Numbered from the stretch's first letter, positions 45,134 to 55,143 are shown. The stretch: 64,000 nt of DNA from SZUA-36 sp963727635 (GCA_963727635.1 CAVSHP010000027.1:31255-95254), one strand, 5' to 3'. A program made the numbers and translations. The notes: generated by a model from the letters alone, not told the origin.

Positions 45134-45652
45134 CTACCAGCCCCAGGGTTTGCAGGTGGTCTGGAGGTTTGTCTGTTTCGGTGTCTCTTTATGCAAGACC
45201 TTGAAGACTGTGCCGGTAAATTCAAATTTTTCTTCACGGTATGGCCAGCCAACGACCTGGCTGACTGTTTCCAAAGCTGCTGATGTGTTGTCACGGTTAA
45301 AAATAGCATGTATCACTCCACCGCTGACGCGGTGTTCGCGTATTCCATGACTGTTTCCAGGCCAACCCCATGGTGCCAGCTTGGTTGGTGTGTTGGTTGG
45401 TGTGATTTTGGTTGGGCGTGTCTGTGCCATGTGTTCCGTTTTGGGGAGACGGTCCCAGCCCCAGGGGGTCGGTGTGGCATTGATGGTCGTGGCTAAATCT
45501 TTTTCTTCCGGTGCCGGGGTGAAATTTGTTTTTGCACTCGGGAGAAAGGCGGTGTAAACCATCTTGCCCACGGCCAAGAGTGCTTTGTACAGGTACAACA
45601 CAATCATTGCGATAATTACGCAGGCTACAAACAAAGCTGTGTAAAAAAACAT
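45134..45652 (-). CDS. Membrane-anchored protein with three PWGW motifs, unknown function
   Basis: The 172-residue protein has one N-terminal membrane helix (residues 4-28), then a T/P-rich, probably unstructured region. The tetrapeptide PWGW occurs at residues 63-66 and 94-97 and again as the last four residues (169-172). The second half (about 102-155) includes a beta-rich stretch (VIHAIFNRDNTSAALETV…WPYREEKFEFTGTVFKVL) that may fold. AGGGGAG lies upstream of the start. I recognise no family. It lies convergent with the SRAP gene and downstream of a secreted protease. Confidence 0.6.
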   Translation of the reverse strand: MFFYTALFVACVIIAMIVLYLYKALLAVGKMVYTAFLPSAKTNFTPAPEEKDLATTINATPTPWGWDRLPKTEHMAQTRPTKITPTNTPTKLAPWGWPGNSHGIREHRVSGGVIHAIFNRDNTSAALETVSQVVGWPYREEKFEFTGTVFKVLHKETPKQTNLQTTCKPWGW

Positions 45653-46056
45653 GACGTCCTACTCCCCTCATCATCCCTGTCGTTGGTGCTTCCAGCAAAC
45701 CAACGGAATAAACCCCTGTATTCAAAACCAGGTGCGGAGTAAAACAAAAAACGCGGCAACCGGGTTTAAGCGGTTACAGTCGGACGTGTGCTATCCCTGC
45801 CTCTTTGTCCTTTCCTGAAAAATTGTACAACCAACCAATCAGAAATTGCCATCTGTGGCCTCACTGCTTTGCAACGGATTATGATTCCCCGAGCCAAGCA
45901 TGAATCCGTTAAGCCGTCCATTTCGCATATTTTTATTGGTTGCGAGGATTAAACCGCTTAACTTAACTCTTACTATAGCATATGTTATACGATTATTATT
46001 TCGTGTAAACAAAATTTTTACTCGCCAGTCAATCACCTGCCAGGCTATATGACCAC
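45653..46056. other. Intergenic region, about 400 bases
   Basis: No convincing gene or RNA is seen. The part from about 45900 to 46030 is AT-rich, unlike its surroundings, and may hold the promoter of the PWGW gene. A 73-codon minus frame at its right edge has no ribosome-binding site and no recognisable features. Confidence 0.4.
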
Positions 46057-47025
46057 TCATTGATATGATTGAATAAACGTTTCCAATTCCTGTAACAGGT
46101 GCGAATCGATTGCCCGCCCAAAGTTGGTGTTAAACCGGCGATCCCATACAGCACCTTCTGGCGGACCGGCGGGATACCGCTCGACTGGATAGACCAGTTC
46201 ACTCCAATGGGAACCGTTACGAACACCGATCAGGTAGCGCTGATGGTTCAAAACAGCGATGATTCCACCCCCGGAAGCGCCGTCCGCCGAGTCGCAATCA
46301 TCCAGCAACTGTCCCCTCCAGGCGCCACCGCCGAGATCGTTCCGCCCACTTTCAAGAACCGTGCAGTTTTTGCTTTCTGCAATGACACCAGCCGATGAGT
46401 CAAACGCCACCAGGCGGAATTCTCCACCGTACTGCTGGAACAACTCCCCCTGCGCGAATTCGAACTGGCGTAGAGGCAGGCTCTGTTCCGGCTTGTAATT
46501 TTTCCAGGCTTTGCGCAGGTATAGAAAAGCCCAGTCACCCTCGCCGAAACCAACTTGTCCGGTCGCCTGCCCGGGGTCAAAGTCACCCATGCGTACATTT
46601 TTGAGATCAATCCTTGCACGGTAGCCGTTATTGCTCTGCCAGCCCATAAAATGAAATTCGCAGCGTCTGAAAAGTCTTTTTTTATGCAGATCGTAAAATA
46701 CGTGTGCGGCACTCAGGAGAATCACACCGCTGAAATCCGCTACGGACTCCCGGGCGTCGACAACCATGGCGGTACCGCGAAATTTTCCATCACATGTGAC
46801 GGTGCCCGCATTCAGGTCGCGATCGTTTGTGTTGCCGTCATCAGCCGATTTTGCCAACACAGGTTCACGCCTATCTTCAACACCATTGAGCGGGTTCCCA
46901 TCGCCAAAGATATTGACCGGAACAGGGCGCGCCGCCACTGCAGACCGGGCAAAAGCAACGGACCAACCACTGGCCACCAGCCAAAACAGAACAGCACACA
47001 GCGAAAATTTTGAATATCGAGACAT
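46057..47025 (-). CDS. Secreted trypsin-like serine protease
   Basis: The start MSRYSKFSLCAVLFW gives a standard signal peptide (cleavage near AFA/RSA); an ATG at 47073 would extend it by 16 residues. The catalytic triad is visible as His in LLSAAHVFYD, Asp in GEGDWAFLYL and Ser in ADGASGGGI, in trypsin (S1) order. Four cysteines suggest disulfides and extracytoplasmic action. The closest general type is the V8-like/trypsin-like periplasmic proteases. It is divergent from the LytS-type kinase, which hints at linked regulation. Confidence 0.84.
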   Translation of the reverse strand: MSRYSKFSLCAVLFWLVASGWSVAFARSAVAARPVPVNIFGDGNPLNGVEDRREPVLAKSADDGNTNDRDLNAGTVTCDGKFRGTAMVVDARESVADFSGVILLSAAHVFYDLHKKRLFRRCEFHFMGWQSNNGYRARIDLKNVRMGDFDPGQATGQVGFGEGDWAFLYLRKAWKNYKPEQSLPLRQFEFAQGELFQQYGGEFRLVAFDSSAGVIAESKNCTVLESGRNDLGGGAWRGQLLDDCDSADGASGGGIIAVLNHQRYLIGVRNGSHWSELVYPVERYPAGPPEGAVWDRRFNTNFGRAIDSHLLQELETFIQSYQ

Positions 47026-47211
47026 CGACTGCCCGCTCCTGTCAACCGGTATCAGGTTAGCCCCGGCAACCACCGCTGTCCACTCGATTCAGAACGGGAT
47101 CAGCTTTGCATTCGCTTTGTCTGATAACGCTGCAAAATTTTTTGAGACAAAGCGCATCGGCGGGAGGTTAAGTTGCGGTACTCCCGGCATGCAAACGTGT
47201 AAAATCGCCAC

Positions 47212-48337
47212 GTGAAATTGAAACCCCTAATCAAGAACCGGCCGAAATTATTCTGGATACTCCATCTCGGTGGCTGGGCCGCGTGGGGTCTCATTGGCAA
47301 GTATCTCTATACCGCGACGTTCGTGGAAGACCTCGCACCGAACTACGCGGCCTATGTTGTCGTCATCACCCTTCTCGGCATGATCATTTCCCTGCCGTTG
47401 CGTTACCTTTACCGCTTTTTGTGGAACCGCGCCATCTGGATACAGGCCATCGGACTGCTCGTCGGCAGCGCGCTCGTCGGGTTTATCTGGATCAAGTGCC
47501 GTAGCTACATTTACATGAACTGGCTGGAAAACGCCGCGGACATGGCGGCCTGGACCGAAAAAGTGGGTGATTTGGCTGAGATTTACACCAAGGTAACATT
47601 CGCGGAAAGCTATTTCGGCAGCATGACGACCATCCTGAGCTGGAGCGCCCTGTATTTTGCCATCAAGTCTTACCGGGTTTTCCAGGACGTCCGAGAAAGT
47701 GCGCTCAGGTCGGCAGCCATGGCGCACGAGGCGCAACTGAAAATGCTGCGCTACCAGCTCAATCCACATTTTCTTTTCAATACGCTCAATGCCATTTCCA
47801 CCCTGGTCCTGGAACAGAATACGCAACTGGCCAATCGCATGGTTACGAAGATTGTCCAACTTCCTGCGCTATTCCCTGGATAACGATCCCATGCAGAAAA
47901 TAACCCTGGAACAGGAATTGCAGGCCCTGCAGCTTTATCTTGATATTGAAAAGGTACGTTTTGAAGACCGGCTTTCACTGCAAGTCGATATTGAAGATGC
48001 TGCAAAAGTCGCACTAATCCCCAGTTTGCTGTTACAACCACTGATCGAAAATGCCATCAAGTACGGCATTGCCCGTGCAGAAGGCGGCGGACACCTGAAG
48101 ATTTCCGCCAAAGTGTTTGCCGGTGACCTGTTGATGGAAGTCAGCGACGACGGCCCGGGGTGTGAACTGGTCAATAACAACATACCGGACGCCAAGGGCG
48201 TCGGGCTCAGAAACACCCGTGAACGTCTCGCCACGCTGTATGGCAAGGAACATTCAATCAGGCTCAGTCAGACCGATCCACACGGTCTGACCATCAGTAT
48301 CCGTATTCCATTTACGCCAAAACACGGGCCACGATAG
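47212..48337 (+). CDS. LytS/AlgZ-type sensor histidine kinase (one frameshift)
   Basis: The N-terminal half has four membrane helices. The His_kinase domain follows with LKMLRYQLNPHFLFNTLNAI (phospho-accepting His in NPHFLFNTLN), and in the second frame LSNFLRYSLDND, the N-box LLLQPLIENAIKYG and the G-box GVGLRNTRERLATLYG. An extra A near 47850 causes the shift; corrected length is about 374 residues. No LytTR response regulator is adjacent, although such kinases usually have one directly downstream. GTG start. Confidence 0.86.
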
Positions 48338-48385
48338 CCGCGCCCCGCGCAGCGGTCTGGACCTGTTTCAGACAGCTTTATATTG

Positions 48386-50122
48386 TTAGCGATTTTCTGC
48401 CGGCGGATGATCGAGGCCATTGCGTTTCTGCTGGTGAAGACTGCGTTGGGCATGGATGCGAAGTTCGACCTGGCGGGCGAATTCCGGTCTTTCGTCCAGC
48501 CACTCAATGCGGTTACCCGGGACCTTGATCCGGTATTCGTGACGGCCCTGGTTTGCCTCGTCGAATATGCTCAAATTGTTTATCAGTTCAATGTGGCCGT
48601 ACTTGCGGTTATAGCGTTCGACCCAGACCGGATGCGGTGAAAGCGGGATATCCAGCTGGTTGATCTTGCCCAGCATACGTAACAGGTCCGACTGCTGAAA
48701 AAACCTTTCGTCAATACGGCCGCGTGGATAATCCTTGCCTATCACCAGCAATGGCACCCGTGCACGAGCGCTGTCGCCGTAACGCTCGATTTCGGCGTCA
48801 CTCAAGGGCCGCATCTGCCGGTGGTCCCCCGTGATCAAAAGCATGCCATGTGCAAAGAAACCGCTCTCTGCCAACTGCGAGCAGAACTCCACCAGTTGCT
48901 GCATGCTCCAGTCCCATACCGCGCGCGGCGTGTCCGGTCCGCCCTCCGGGTGCGTATAGGGCAGATGCGTGCTGGTGGTCGCCATCGTCAATAAAAATGG
49001 CTGTCCGGATACCATCAACTGCCGGACTGTCGACAGCGCCTCCTGATAAAGCCAGGCATCCGAAGGCGCATCCTGAACCACCCGCGGTGCGGTTCTCATC
49101 GCCTCGACCTCGTCCCGGCCCCTGCTGCGGTCGAGGCCCAGGCCGGCCAGGAACCTGTTCAGTCCGATAAAAGCAAGGTCTGCGTTGGTCAGAAAATCCG
49201 TGAAGTAACCCTGCTGCCGGTATTCGGCGAGCACCGATGCCTGGATGCCAAACTCATCGAACATGTACGGCGAGGCGGTGGGGAAATGCATCGGCGGAAA
49301 GCCGCCCAGCAGGGCAATCAAGCCGCCCTCGGAGGCCTGGTGATTAGCAAAGAAGTTCCTGAACAGAACACCCTCTTCCGCCAGTTCGTCAAACTTTTCC
49401 AGCAGGCCCGGCTGACCCGATGTCTTTTCTGAATTGATCGATGAAAGCGATTCGACGATCAGCAGGATGATGTCGGGTTTTGACTCAGGGATAGCCACAG
49501 GCTCCTTTTTCAACGAACTGTAGAAGCCGATCTCTTCCGGTGTGTAAGCCGTCACTGCCTGCTGTTCACTGGTTTCCTCCAACAAGCTGTCAGGATCCAG
49601 GATTGCATAACGTTTTAAGGGCAAGGGTGTATGGAAGGCGCTGATAGCGCTGGCTAAAAGCGCCACCCCCGTCAGCATCAGCCCGAGACGTTGCAGCACG
49701 GGTGTTGAGGCCACAAAAACAAACGCGGAAATCAGCAACAACACGATTGCAGCAAATACGCCCGTGTCAAAAAAGCTCAAAACAACACCCCATTCCGGTG
49801 TGTAACGGCCTATATCAAACAAAGTCGCATGCTGATCCAGCGCCAACAGCACAAAACTGTCGAGGAGATAGAAAACCGACAGAAGGAACAGGACCAGCCA
49901 GAGGAGGATACGTAACCATTTTGGTCTGCACAGGCTTTGCAGCAGCGCGACCAGGAAAATCAGCGCGATAAAGAACGCATCGGTGCCAAGTATTGTTATG
50001 AACCGGCCCCGGTCGGCGCCCATTTCAGACGCCAGGCGGAATGCCTTGTAAACCGCAAACAGCAGCACGAACAACACCAGGCCGAGCGGATAGGAAGCTT
50101 GACGCTGACGTGGATCCATCAT
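48386..50122 (-). CDS. LtaS/OpgB-like membrane sulfatase-family protein
   Basis: The 578-residue protein has five N-terminal membrane helices (about residues 10-170) and a large extracytoplasmic alkaline-phosphatase-superfamily domain, starting PDIILLIVESLSSINSEKT and including ANHQASEGGLIALLGGFPP, where the serine may occupy the nucleophile position (Thr in LtaS), and LLITGDHRQM with the late metal-binding Asp-His. In Gram-negatives such proteins transfer phosphoglycerol or phosphoethanolamine to periplasmic glycans or lipids. The substrate is not known here. Convergent with the LytS-type kinase. Confidence 0.84.
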   Translation of the reverse strand: MMDPRQRQASYPLGLVLFVLLFAVYKAFRLASEMGADRGRFITILGTDAFFIALIFLVALLQSLCRPKWLRILLWLVLFLLSVFYLLDSFVLLALDQHATLFDIGRYTPEWGVVLSFFDTGVFAAIVLLLISAFVFVASTPVLQRLGLMLTGVALLASAISAFHTPLPLKRYAILDPDSLLEETSEQQAVTAYTPEEIGFYSSLKKEPVAIPESKPDIILLIVESLSSINSEKTSGQPGLLEKFDELAEEGVLFRNFFANHQASEGGLIALLGGFPPMHFPTASPYMFDEFGIQASVLAEYRQQGYFTDFLTNADLAFIGLNRFLAGLGLDRSRGRDEVEAMRTAPRVVQDAPSDAWLYQEALSTVRQLMVSGQPFLLTMATTSTHLPYTHPEGGPDTPRAVWDWSMQQLVEFCSQLAESGFFAHGMLLITGDHRQMRPLSDAEIERYGDSARARVPLLVIGKDYPRGRIDERFFQQSDLLRMLGKINQLDIPLSPHPVWVERYNRKYGHIELINNLSIFDEANQGRHEYRIKVPGNRIEWLDERPEFARQVELRIHAQRSLHQQKRNGLDHPPAENR

Positions 50123-50243
50123 GGTTTAAGTATAAATAAGCGCGACTGAATGGACATGACAGGCGATTTTGTCTGCGTGGAGCGAGCACGGTTCCAGGCT
50201 GCTAAACCGTCGTGGCAATAAGGAATACGCCCACGCGGCAGGT

Positions 50244-50822
50244 TCAGTCCCTGAATTCGTTGCTTCCCCAGTCACATCCGTCACATTCGTGCGATAGCCC
50301 GTGTCTGGCCAGTACATCAACGATGAACCGGTACCAGACCTTGTCGGGTTGCCATATACCGTCGAGGTCGCTTTTTGCCAGCGCCATCGGCACATCGTCA
50401 TAGATCACCCGGTAGAGGAAACTGAATGACGAGGCGCGCAGGTTGACCTGGCAATGGAGCAATGTGCGGATGCTTTTATCCCGGTTGAGCACCGCTGCAA
50501 AATCTTCAAAATCATCAATCGTGGGCCGGTCGAAGTCGACGGGGATCTGCAGGTAATCCATGCCCAGTGATTTGACCACGCGGTCCTCCGCTTTAATCGC
50601 ACTCTTGTTGTCCGTGAATGCAAGATAGACCACGCGTCTGAAACCCGCCTCCGACACCGCCTTGAGTTGTTCAGCGGAGGGTTGCCCCGAGCTTGAGAAA
50701 GTCGGACTGTACTGACGGTAATTGTCGATCTCCTGGACTTCGCTTGCCGCCAGGCTGACGGCGGCGAACACCATCAAGAATCCAAACACCAGGGTATGTC
50801 GTCTCATTTTCATGCGATGCAC
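50244..50822 (-). CDS. Periplasmic dual-specificity phosphatase-like protein
   Basis: The 192-residue protein has a signal peptide (cleavage near SLAAS) and a cysteine-phosphatase fold. The catalytic loop reads HCQVNLRAS, in which C and R are separated by four residues instead of the usual five. The upstream YLQIPVDFDRPT provides an aspartate that could be the general acid. Homologues with the HCQVNxRAS motif are a known group of secreted phosphatase-like proteins without defined substrate. It starts one base after the end of upp and probably shares its mRNA. Confidence 0.75.
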   Translation of the reverse strand: MHRMKMRRHTLVFGFLMVFAAVSLAASEVQEIDNYRQYSPTFSSSGQPSAEQLKAVSEAGFRRVVYLAFTDNKSAIKAEDRVVKSLGMDYLQIPVDFDRPTIDDFEDFAAVLNRDKSIRTLLHCQVNLRASSFSFLYRVIYDDVPMALAKSDLDGIWQPDKVWYRFIVDVLARHGLSHECDGCDWGSNEFRD

Positions 50823-51482
50823 CTAGTCCTTGCTTCCGTAGGCCAGGTCACCGGCATCCCCGAGACCGGGAACGATATAGGCCCTGGAAGTCAACTCCTT
50901 GTCCACCGCACCGGTCCACAGGGTGGTCGTGGCGGGCATGTTCTGTTGTAAGAAACGGATACCCTGCTCCGAGGCAATCACCGTCGCCACGTGCAGGTGA
51001 GCGGGCGTACCCCTCTCAAGCAAGGCCTTGTAGGCCAGCAGCATGGAGGTACCGGTCGCCAGCATCGGGTCACACAGGATAACGGTCTTGCCCTCGAGAT
51101 CGGGGCTGGCCAGGTATTCGACTTCCACGTCGAATGCGTCGTCGTTGTCATGGTGGATCCGGTAGGCCGACACAAACGTATTCTCAGCCCTGTCAAAATA
51201 GTTCAAAAACCCCTGGTGCAGTGGCAGTCCGGCGCGCAGTATGGTCGCCAGCACGGGTTGGGAAACCAGCGTGCTACATTGCGAAATACCCAGCGGCGTT
51301 GAGACCGGCCGTTGCTCGTAGGCCATGGTTTTGCTGATCTCATAAGCCATGATTTCACCCACCCGTTCCAGGTTACGTCTGAACCGCATGCTGTCAGCCT
51401 GCACCTCCCTGTCCCTGATTTCGGCCATGTACTGGCTAAAGACAGAATGTTGCTGACTGAGATCGTTAACTTTGATTTTCAT
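50823..51482 (-). CDS. upp: Uracil phosphoribosyltransferase
   Basis: Upp salvages uracil to UMP. The PRPP-binding loop reads VILCDPMLATGTSMLLAY and the uracil-binding C-terminus YIVPGLGDAGDLAYG. The start MKIKVNDLSQQHSVFSQYMAEIRD fits the family better than an upstream ATG at 51527. At 219 residues it is slightly longer than E. coli Upp (208). The residues around the active site are conserved. Confidence 0.93.
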   Translation of the reverse strand: MKIKVNDLSQQHSVFSQYMAEIRDREVQADSMRFRRNLERVGEIMAYEISKTMAYEQRPVSTPLGISQCSTLVSQPVLATILRAGLPLHQGFLNYFDRAENTFVSAYRIHHDNDDAFDVEVEYLASPDLEGKTVILCDPMLATGTSMLLAYKALLERGTPAHLHVATVIASEQGIRFLQQNMPATTTLWTGAVDKELTSRAYIVPGLGDAGDLAYGSKD

Positions 51483-51712
51483 GGATAATCCCGGCATGGC
51501 ATCTGAAACGGCAAAGAAGTTTAGCATGCGAATTTGTCATACCACGACGTAAATTCTGAAAACGATGGTAACCCGGATTGTTTACTTTTCGCCGTATACC
51601 CGCCCGGGAACGTGTTTCCGGGATTAATGTCAATGACACGATTCCGATACTCGTATAACATGTCAGTCATCGAAAACTCCGGACCAATAAGTAATTAGCG
51701 GCAAATCGTGAA

Positions 51713-52012
51713 TTGAAAACGCTCGCGCATATTCCTGACAATAAGATACGCATTTGCCTGCTTTTGGCAATTCTTCTTGTCGTCAGCAACGTGGCATTCA
51801 GCGCACATGTTTCAAGTCATTCCGTCAGCGATAACGGCTTTTGTTCACTGTGTATACATCCGGGTAGTCCCAATACCGCCATCTCAAGCCAACCCAGCCC
51901 GCTTTTTGTCGGCGTGGCCACCCCTAGCTTAAACCAGAGCCAACCCACGATCCCCTCCCTGGCGGTCGTGTGTTACGCCCACCAGAGCCGCGCTCCTCCC
52001 CAAAACACCTGA
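51713..52012 (+). CDS. Small secreted or membrane protein with Cys/His motif, 99 aa
   Basis: An N-terminal signal/anchor (ICLLLAILLVVSNVAFSA) is followed by HVSSHSVSDNGFCSLCIHPG and a Ser/Pro-rich tail ending VVCYAHQSRAPPQNT. The His/Cys-rich segment resembles small DUF2946-like proteins found beside metal-uptake genes. It is the first gene upstream of the zinc-type transporter genes, 73 bases before the porin-like gene. A metal-related role is inferred from context only. The start codon may be TTG or ATG-like at 51713; the ribosome-binding site is weak. Confidence 0.5.
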   Translation: MKTLAHIPDNKIRICLLLAILLVVSNVAFSAHVSSHSVSDNGFCSLCIHPGSPNTAISSQPSPLFVGVATPSLNQSQPTIPSLAVVCYAHQSRAPPQNT

Positions 52013-52084
52013 AGTTTCATTTCAGGAAGCCCGACGTGCACTGACGACGGGTGATTTCAAATCAGTTTTGAAGGAGACATACTT

Positions 52085-53468
52085 ATGCGTACCCTGTCCG
52101 TTGGAATTTTCTCGGTATGCCTGTTTTGCACTACGGCACCAGCACTGGCACAGTCGGAATCTGAGTTGGACGCCCTGCGGGCCGAGTTGACACAAATGCG
52201 CAGCGACTATGAGTCGCGTATAGCGCAACTGGAAAAACGCCTGGATGAGGCGGAGAAAAAGGCTGGTGAACAGCAGACCGCTGCCGCACAAACGGAAGCT
52301 CAGCCAGTTTATCAAGCGGACGAGTGGCAGGCTGAGCCATCCGTCAGCCCGATGGCGAGCCCGGGAAATAATGCCATGAACCCCTCCCTCGGTGTAATTT
52401 TCCAGGGCTATGCATGGAGTCACAGCAACGACCCGGACAACTATGAAATCCCCGGTTTTCCACTGGGCGGCGAGGCGGGTCCCATACCTGAAGGATTGTC
52501 GCTTGGTGAAACCGAAATTGACATCTCGGCCAACGTCGATGACAAATTTACCGCCTGGCTGACAGTGCCTATTGTGATCGAAGATGGTAATACGTCCGTT
52601 GAAGTCGAGGAGGCCTGGATAGAAACCACCGCGTTACCTGCCGGATTGTCGTTGCGTATGGGTCGGTTTTTTTCCAACATCGGCTATCTGAATGACAAGC
52701 ACTCGCACGCCTGGGATTTTGCGGACCAGCCATTGGTTTATCAGACGTTCCTGGGCAACCAGTACATCGATGACGGGCTGCAGTTACGCTGGCTGGCGCC
52801 AACCGATTTGTACCTGGAACTTGGTGCAGAAGTCACACGGGGTGACCGGTATCCCGCCGGTGGCGCAGCCAATTCCGGCTTTGGCAGTTATGCCCTGCAC
52901 CTGCGTACCGGTGGTGACATCGGCTACAGCAACAGTTGGCAGGCGGGTCTGTCCTATCTGCAGGCGGATGCCATTGATCGACAGTCCGGCAACGACGTGG
53001 AGCCATTGTTTTTCACCGGGCAAACCGACATGCGCATGGCGGATTTTGTCTGGAAATGGGCGCCCAATGGCAACAACCGGGAACGCAACTTTATCTTCCA
53101 GGCCGAATACATGTGGCGCAATGAGGACGGGGTTTATCAACTGCCGGATGGTAGCGCCCCAGCCTATGATAATAATCAGCGCGGCTGGTACCTGCAGGCG
53201 GTTTACCAGCCATTCCCGCGCTGGCGTTTCGGTGTTCGTTATGACCTGCTTTCTTCCAACAATCCGGGGCCTGCCTTCGCCGGTACAGCCTTTGATGCCA
53301 GCCGTCAGCGATCCGTATCGCTATAGCGTCATGGCGGACTGGTCCAACAGCGAGTTCAGCCGCCTGAGACTGCAGTACACACACGATCAGGCCGATTTAG
53401 GAAATGATAACCAGTGGGGTCTGCAATATATTTACAGCATCGGCGCCCATGGCGCACACACGTTCTAG
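52085..53468 (+). CDS. Porin-like outer-membrane protein of the zinc locus (one frameshift near the end)
   Basis: A signal peptide (cleavage after LAQ) is followed by a coiled coil (about 25-60, SELDALRAELTQMRSDYESR…), a linker and a beta-barrel with alternating aromatic strands. Residues such as DFADQPLVYQTFLGNQYIDDGLQLRWL are typical of a family of barrels encoded next to ZnuA-like proteins. The frame shifts near 53299-53312; the continuation SDPYRYSVMADWSNSEFSRLRLQYTHDQ and the terminal IYSIGAHGAHTF close the barrel. It may admit metal ions or chelates; that is inference from the operon. Confidence 0.72.
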
Positions 53469-53478
53469 GAACAATCGA

Positions 53479-54376
53479 ATGAAAAACATAATCTTTTTGA
53501 CACTGTTATTAATCACCCCGCTTGCGGTGCAGGCCAATATCAGGATTTTTGCCTGCGAACCGGAATGGGAGGCGCTGGCGACGGAAATGGGTGGTGACAA
53601 GATCGAAGTCAGCAGCGCAACCAATGCCTTGCAGGATCCCCACTACATACAGGCCAGACCCAGCCTGATCTCAAAGGTCGGGCGTGCCGACCTGATCGTG
53701 TGCAGTGGCGCCGAACTGGAAATCGGCTGGTTGCCGATGTTGCTGCAGAAAGGCAATAACCCGCGTGTCATGCCGGGCAGCCAGGGTTTCCTCGAAGCCA
53801 GCCAGTTTGTAAAACGACTTGATGTGGCGGAAAGCGCAGACCGCTCCCAGGGTGATGTTCACCCGCAGGGCAATCCACATATCCAGACCGACCCGCACAA
53901 CATCCTGCTGGTTGCGGAGGTCATGGCCGAACGCATGGCGCGAACTGGACCCGGCCAACGCCGACACCTACCAGCAAAAGCTGGCGGATTTTGGTCAACG
54001 CTGGACCGTTGCGATGGCAGGCTGGGAAAAGCGCGCGACGGTTCTGCGCGGCAAACGGGTGATCGCCCACCACAAGTCCTGGGTGTACCTGGAAAAATGG
54101 CTGGGACTGAACGAGGTTGCGACACTGGAGCCATTGCCCGGCATACCACCCACCGCGAGTCACCTGGGGAGCCTGTTGGAACAGTTTGGCGACAAGGGGG
54201 CTGACTACATCATCCGCGCACCCTATCAGAGCGCCAAACCCTCGGAATGGTTGTCGGATCGCACCGGTATCCCGGCTGTCCTGCTACCGTCAACCGTTGG
54301 CGGAACCGAAGAGGCCACCGATCTGTTCACCTGGTTCGATGACATCATCAACCGCTTACTGGCCAACGGGAACTGA
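53479..54376 (+). CDS. Metal ABC transporter solute-binding protein, ZnuA-like (one frameshift)
   Basis: A signal peptide (MKNIIFLTLLLITPLAVQA) precedes a cluster A-I metal-binding protein. Metal ligand candidates are His in QDPHYIQARPS, His in GNPHIQTDPHN, and His in IAHHKSWVYLEKWLG. Unlike E. coli ZnuA there is no long His/Asp-rich loop, only VHPQGNPH. The first frame ends near 53937; an extra G in the ATGGCGC context explains the shift into RELDPANADTYQQKL. The permease gene follows two bases later. Zinc is likelier than manganese, given the porin and small His/Cys protein. Confidence 0.86.
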
Positions 54377-54378
54377 TA

Positions 54379-55143
54379 ATGATGGAATCACTCAACTGGT
54401 CGATACTCGGGCCGGCCGTTTTCGCAGGTTTCCTGGTATTGAGCACCCATGTTCCGCTGGGCCAGGAAGTCCTGAAGCGCGGCATAATTTTCATTGACCT
54501 GGCAATCGCCCAAATCGCCGGCCTGGGTGTATTAACCGCCGGCGTATTTGGCTGGGAAGATAATTTGTGGGCGGTGCAATTGTCAGCCGTAAGCGCTGCC
54601 CTGCTGGCATCGGCAGGTCTGAGTTGGTCAGAAAAACGCTGGCCACATCTGCAGGAACCACTGATCGGCATCCTGTTTGTGCTTGCCGCGACCGGCAGCA
54701 TCCTGTTGCTGGCGGAAAACCCGCACGGCGCCGAACACATGAAAGACCTGCTGGTTGGACAGATTCTCTGGTCAACCTGGCAGTCGCTGATACATATGAC
54801 CCTGCTTTATGCAGTCCTGCTGACGATCTGGTACAAGTTTCACGAGCATATCGGTCACCGGGCTTTCTACGTGATTTTTGCCTTCGCGGTCACGGCATCC
54901 GTGCAGTTCGTCGGTGTTTACCTGGTTTTTGCCAGCCTGATCATACCGGCGCTCGCGACAGGCAGGCTGCACGGTAAACCACGTCTGCTGGCGGGATATA
55001 GCCTCGGTGCCGTGGCCTATGTTGTCGGTATAACGCTGTCGGCACTATTTGATCTGCCAACCGGTGCAGTTACCGTCTGGACCATGGCGCTACTGGCCGT
55101 AGCCGTGGGTTTCTGGCTGGGTCACAAGGTTGGCAAGTCATAG
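54379..55143 (+). CDS. Metal ABC transporter permease (ZnuB/ABC-3 family)
   Basis: The 254-residue protein has seven or eight membrane helices and the ABC-3 signature around KRGIIFIDLAIAQIAGLGVL. The C-terminal helices FVGVYLVFASLIIPALA are also typical. It forms the membrane channel for the adjacent binding protein. No ATP-binding subunit follows; the next gene is on the other strand. The ATPase must be supplied from elsewhere or is lost. Confidence 0.88.
   Translation: MMESLNWSILGPAVFAGFLVLSTHVPLGQEVLKRGIIFIDLAIAQIAGLGVLTAGVFGWEDNLWAVQLSAVSAALLASAGLSWSEKRWPHLQEPLIGILFVLAATGSILLLAENPHGAEHMKDLLVGQILWSTWQSLIHMTLLYAVLLTIWYKFHEHIGHRAFYVIFAFAVTASVQFVGVYLVFASLIIPALATGRLHGKPRLLAGYSLGAVAYVVGITLSALFDLPTGAVTVWTMALLAVAVGFWLGHKVGKS

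Noticed and set aside
45839..46060. 73-codon minus-strand frame after the protease gene
   Set aside because: No ribosome-binding site, signal peptide or recognisable motif; lies in an AT-rich intergenic stretch.
51640..51665. Possible Zur half-site (TATAACAT) upstream of the zinc locus
   Set aside because: Only one half of the palindrome matches; the other half is too poor to call a Zur box by eye.
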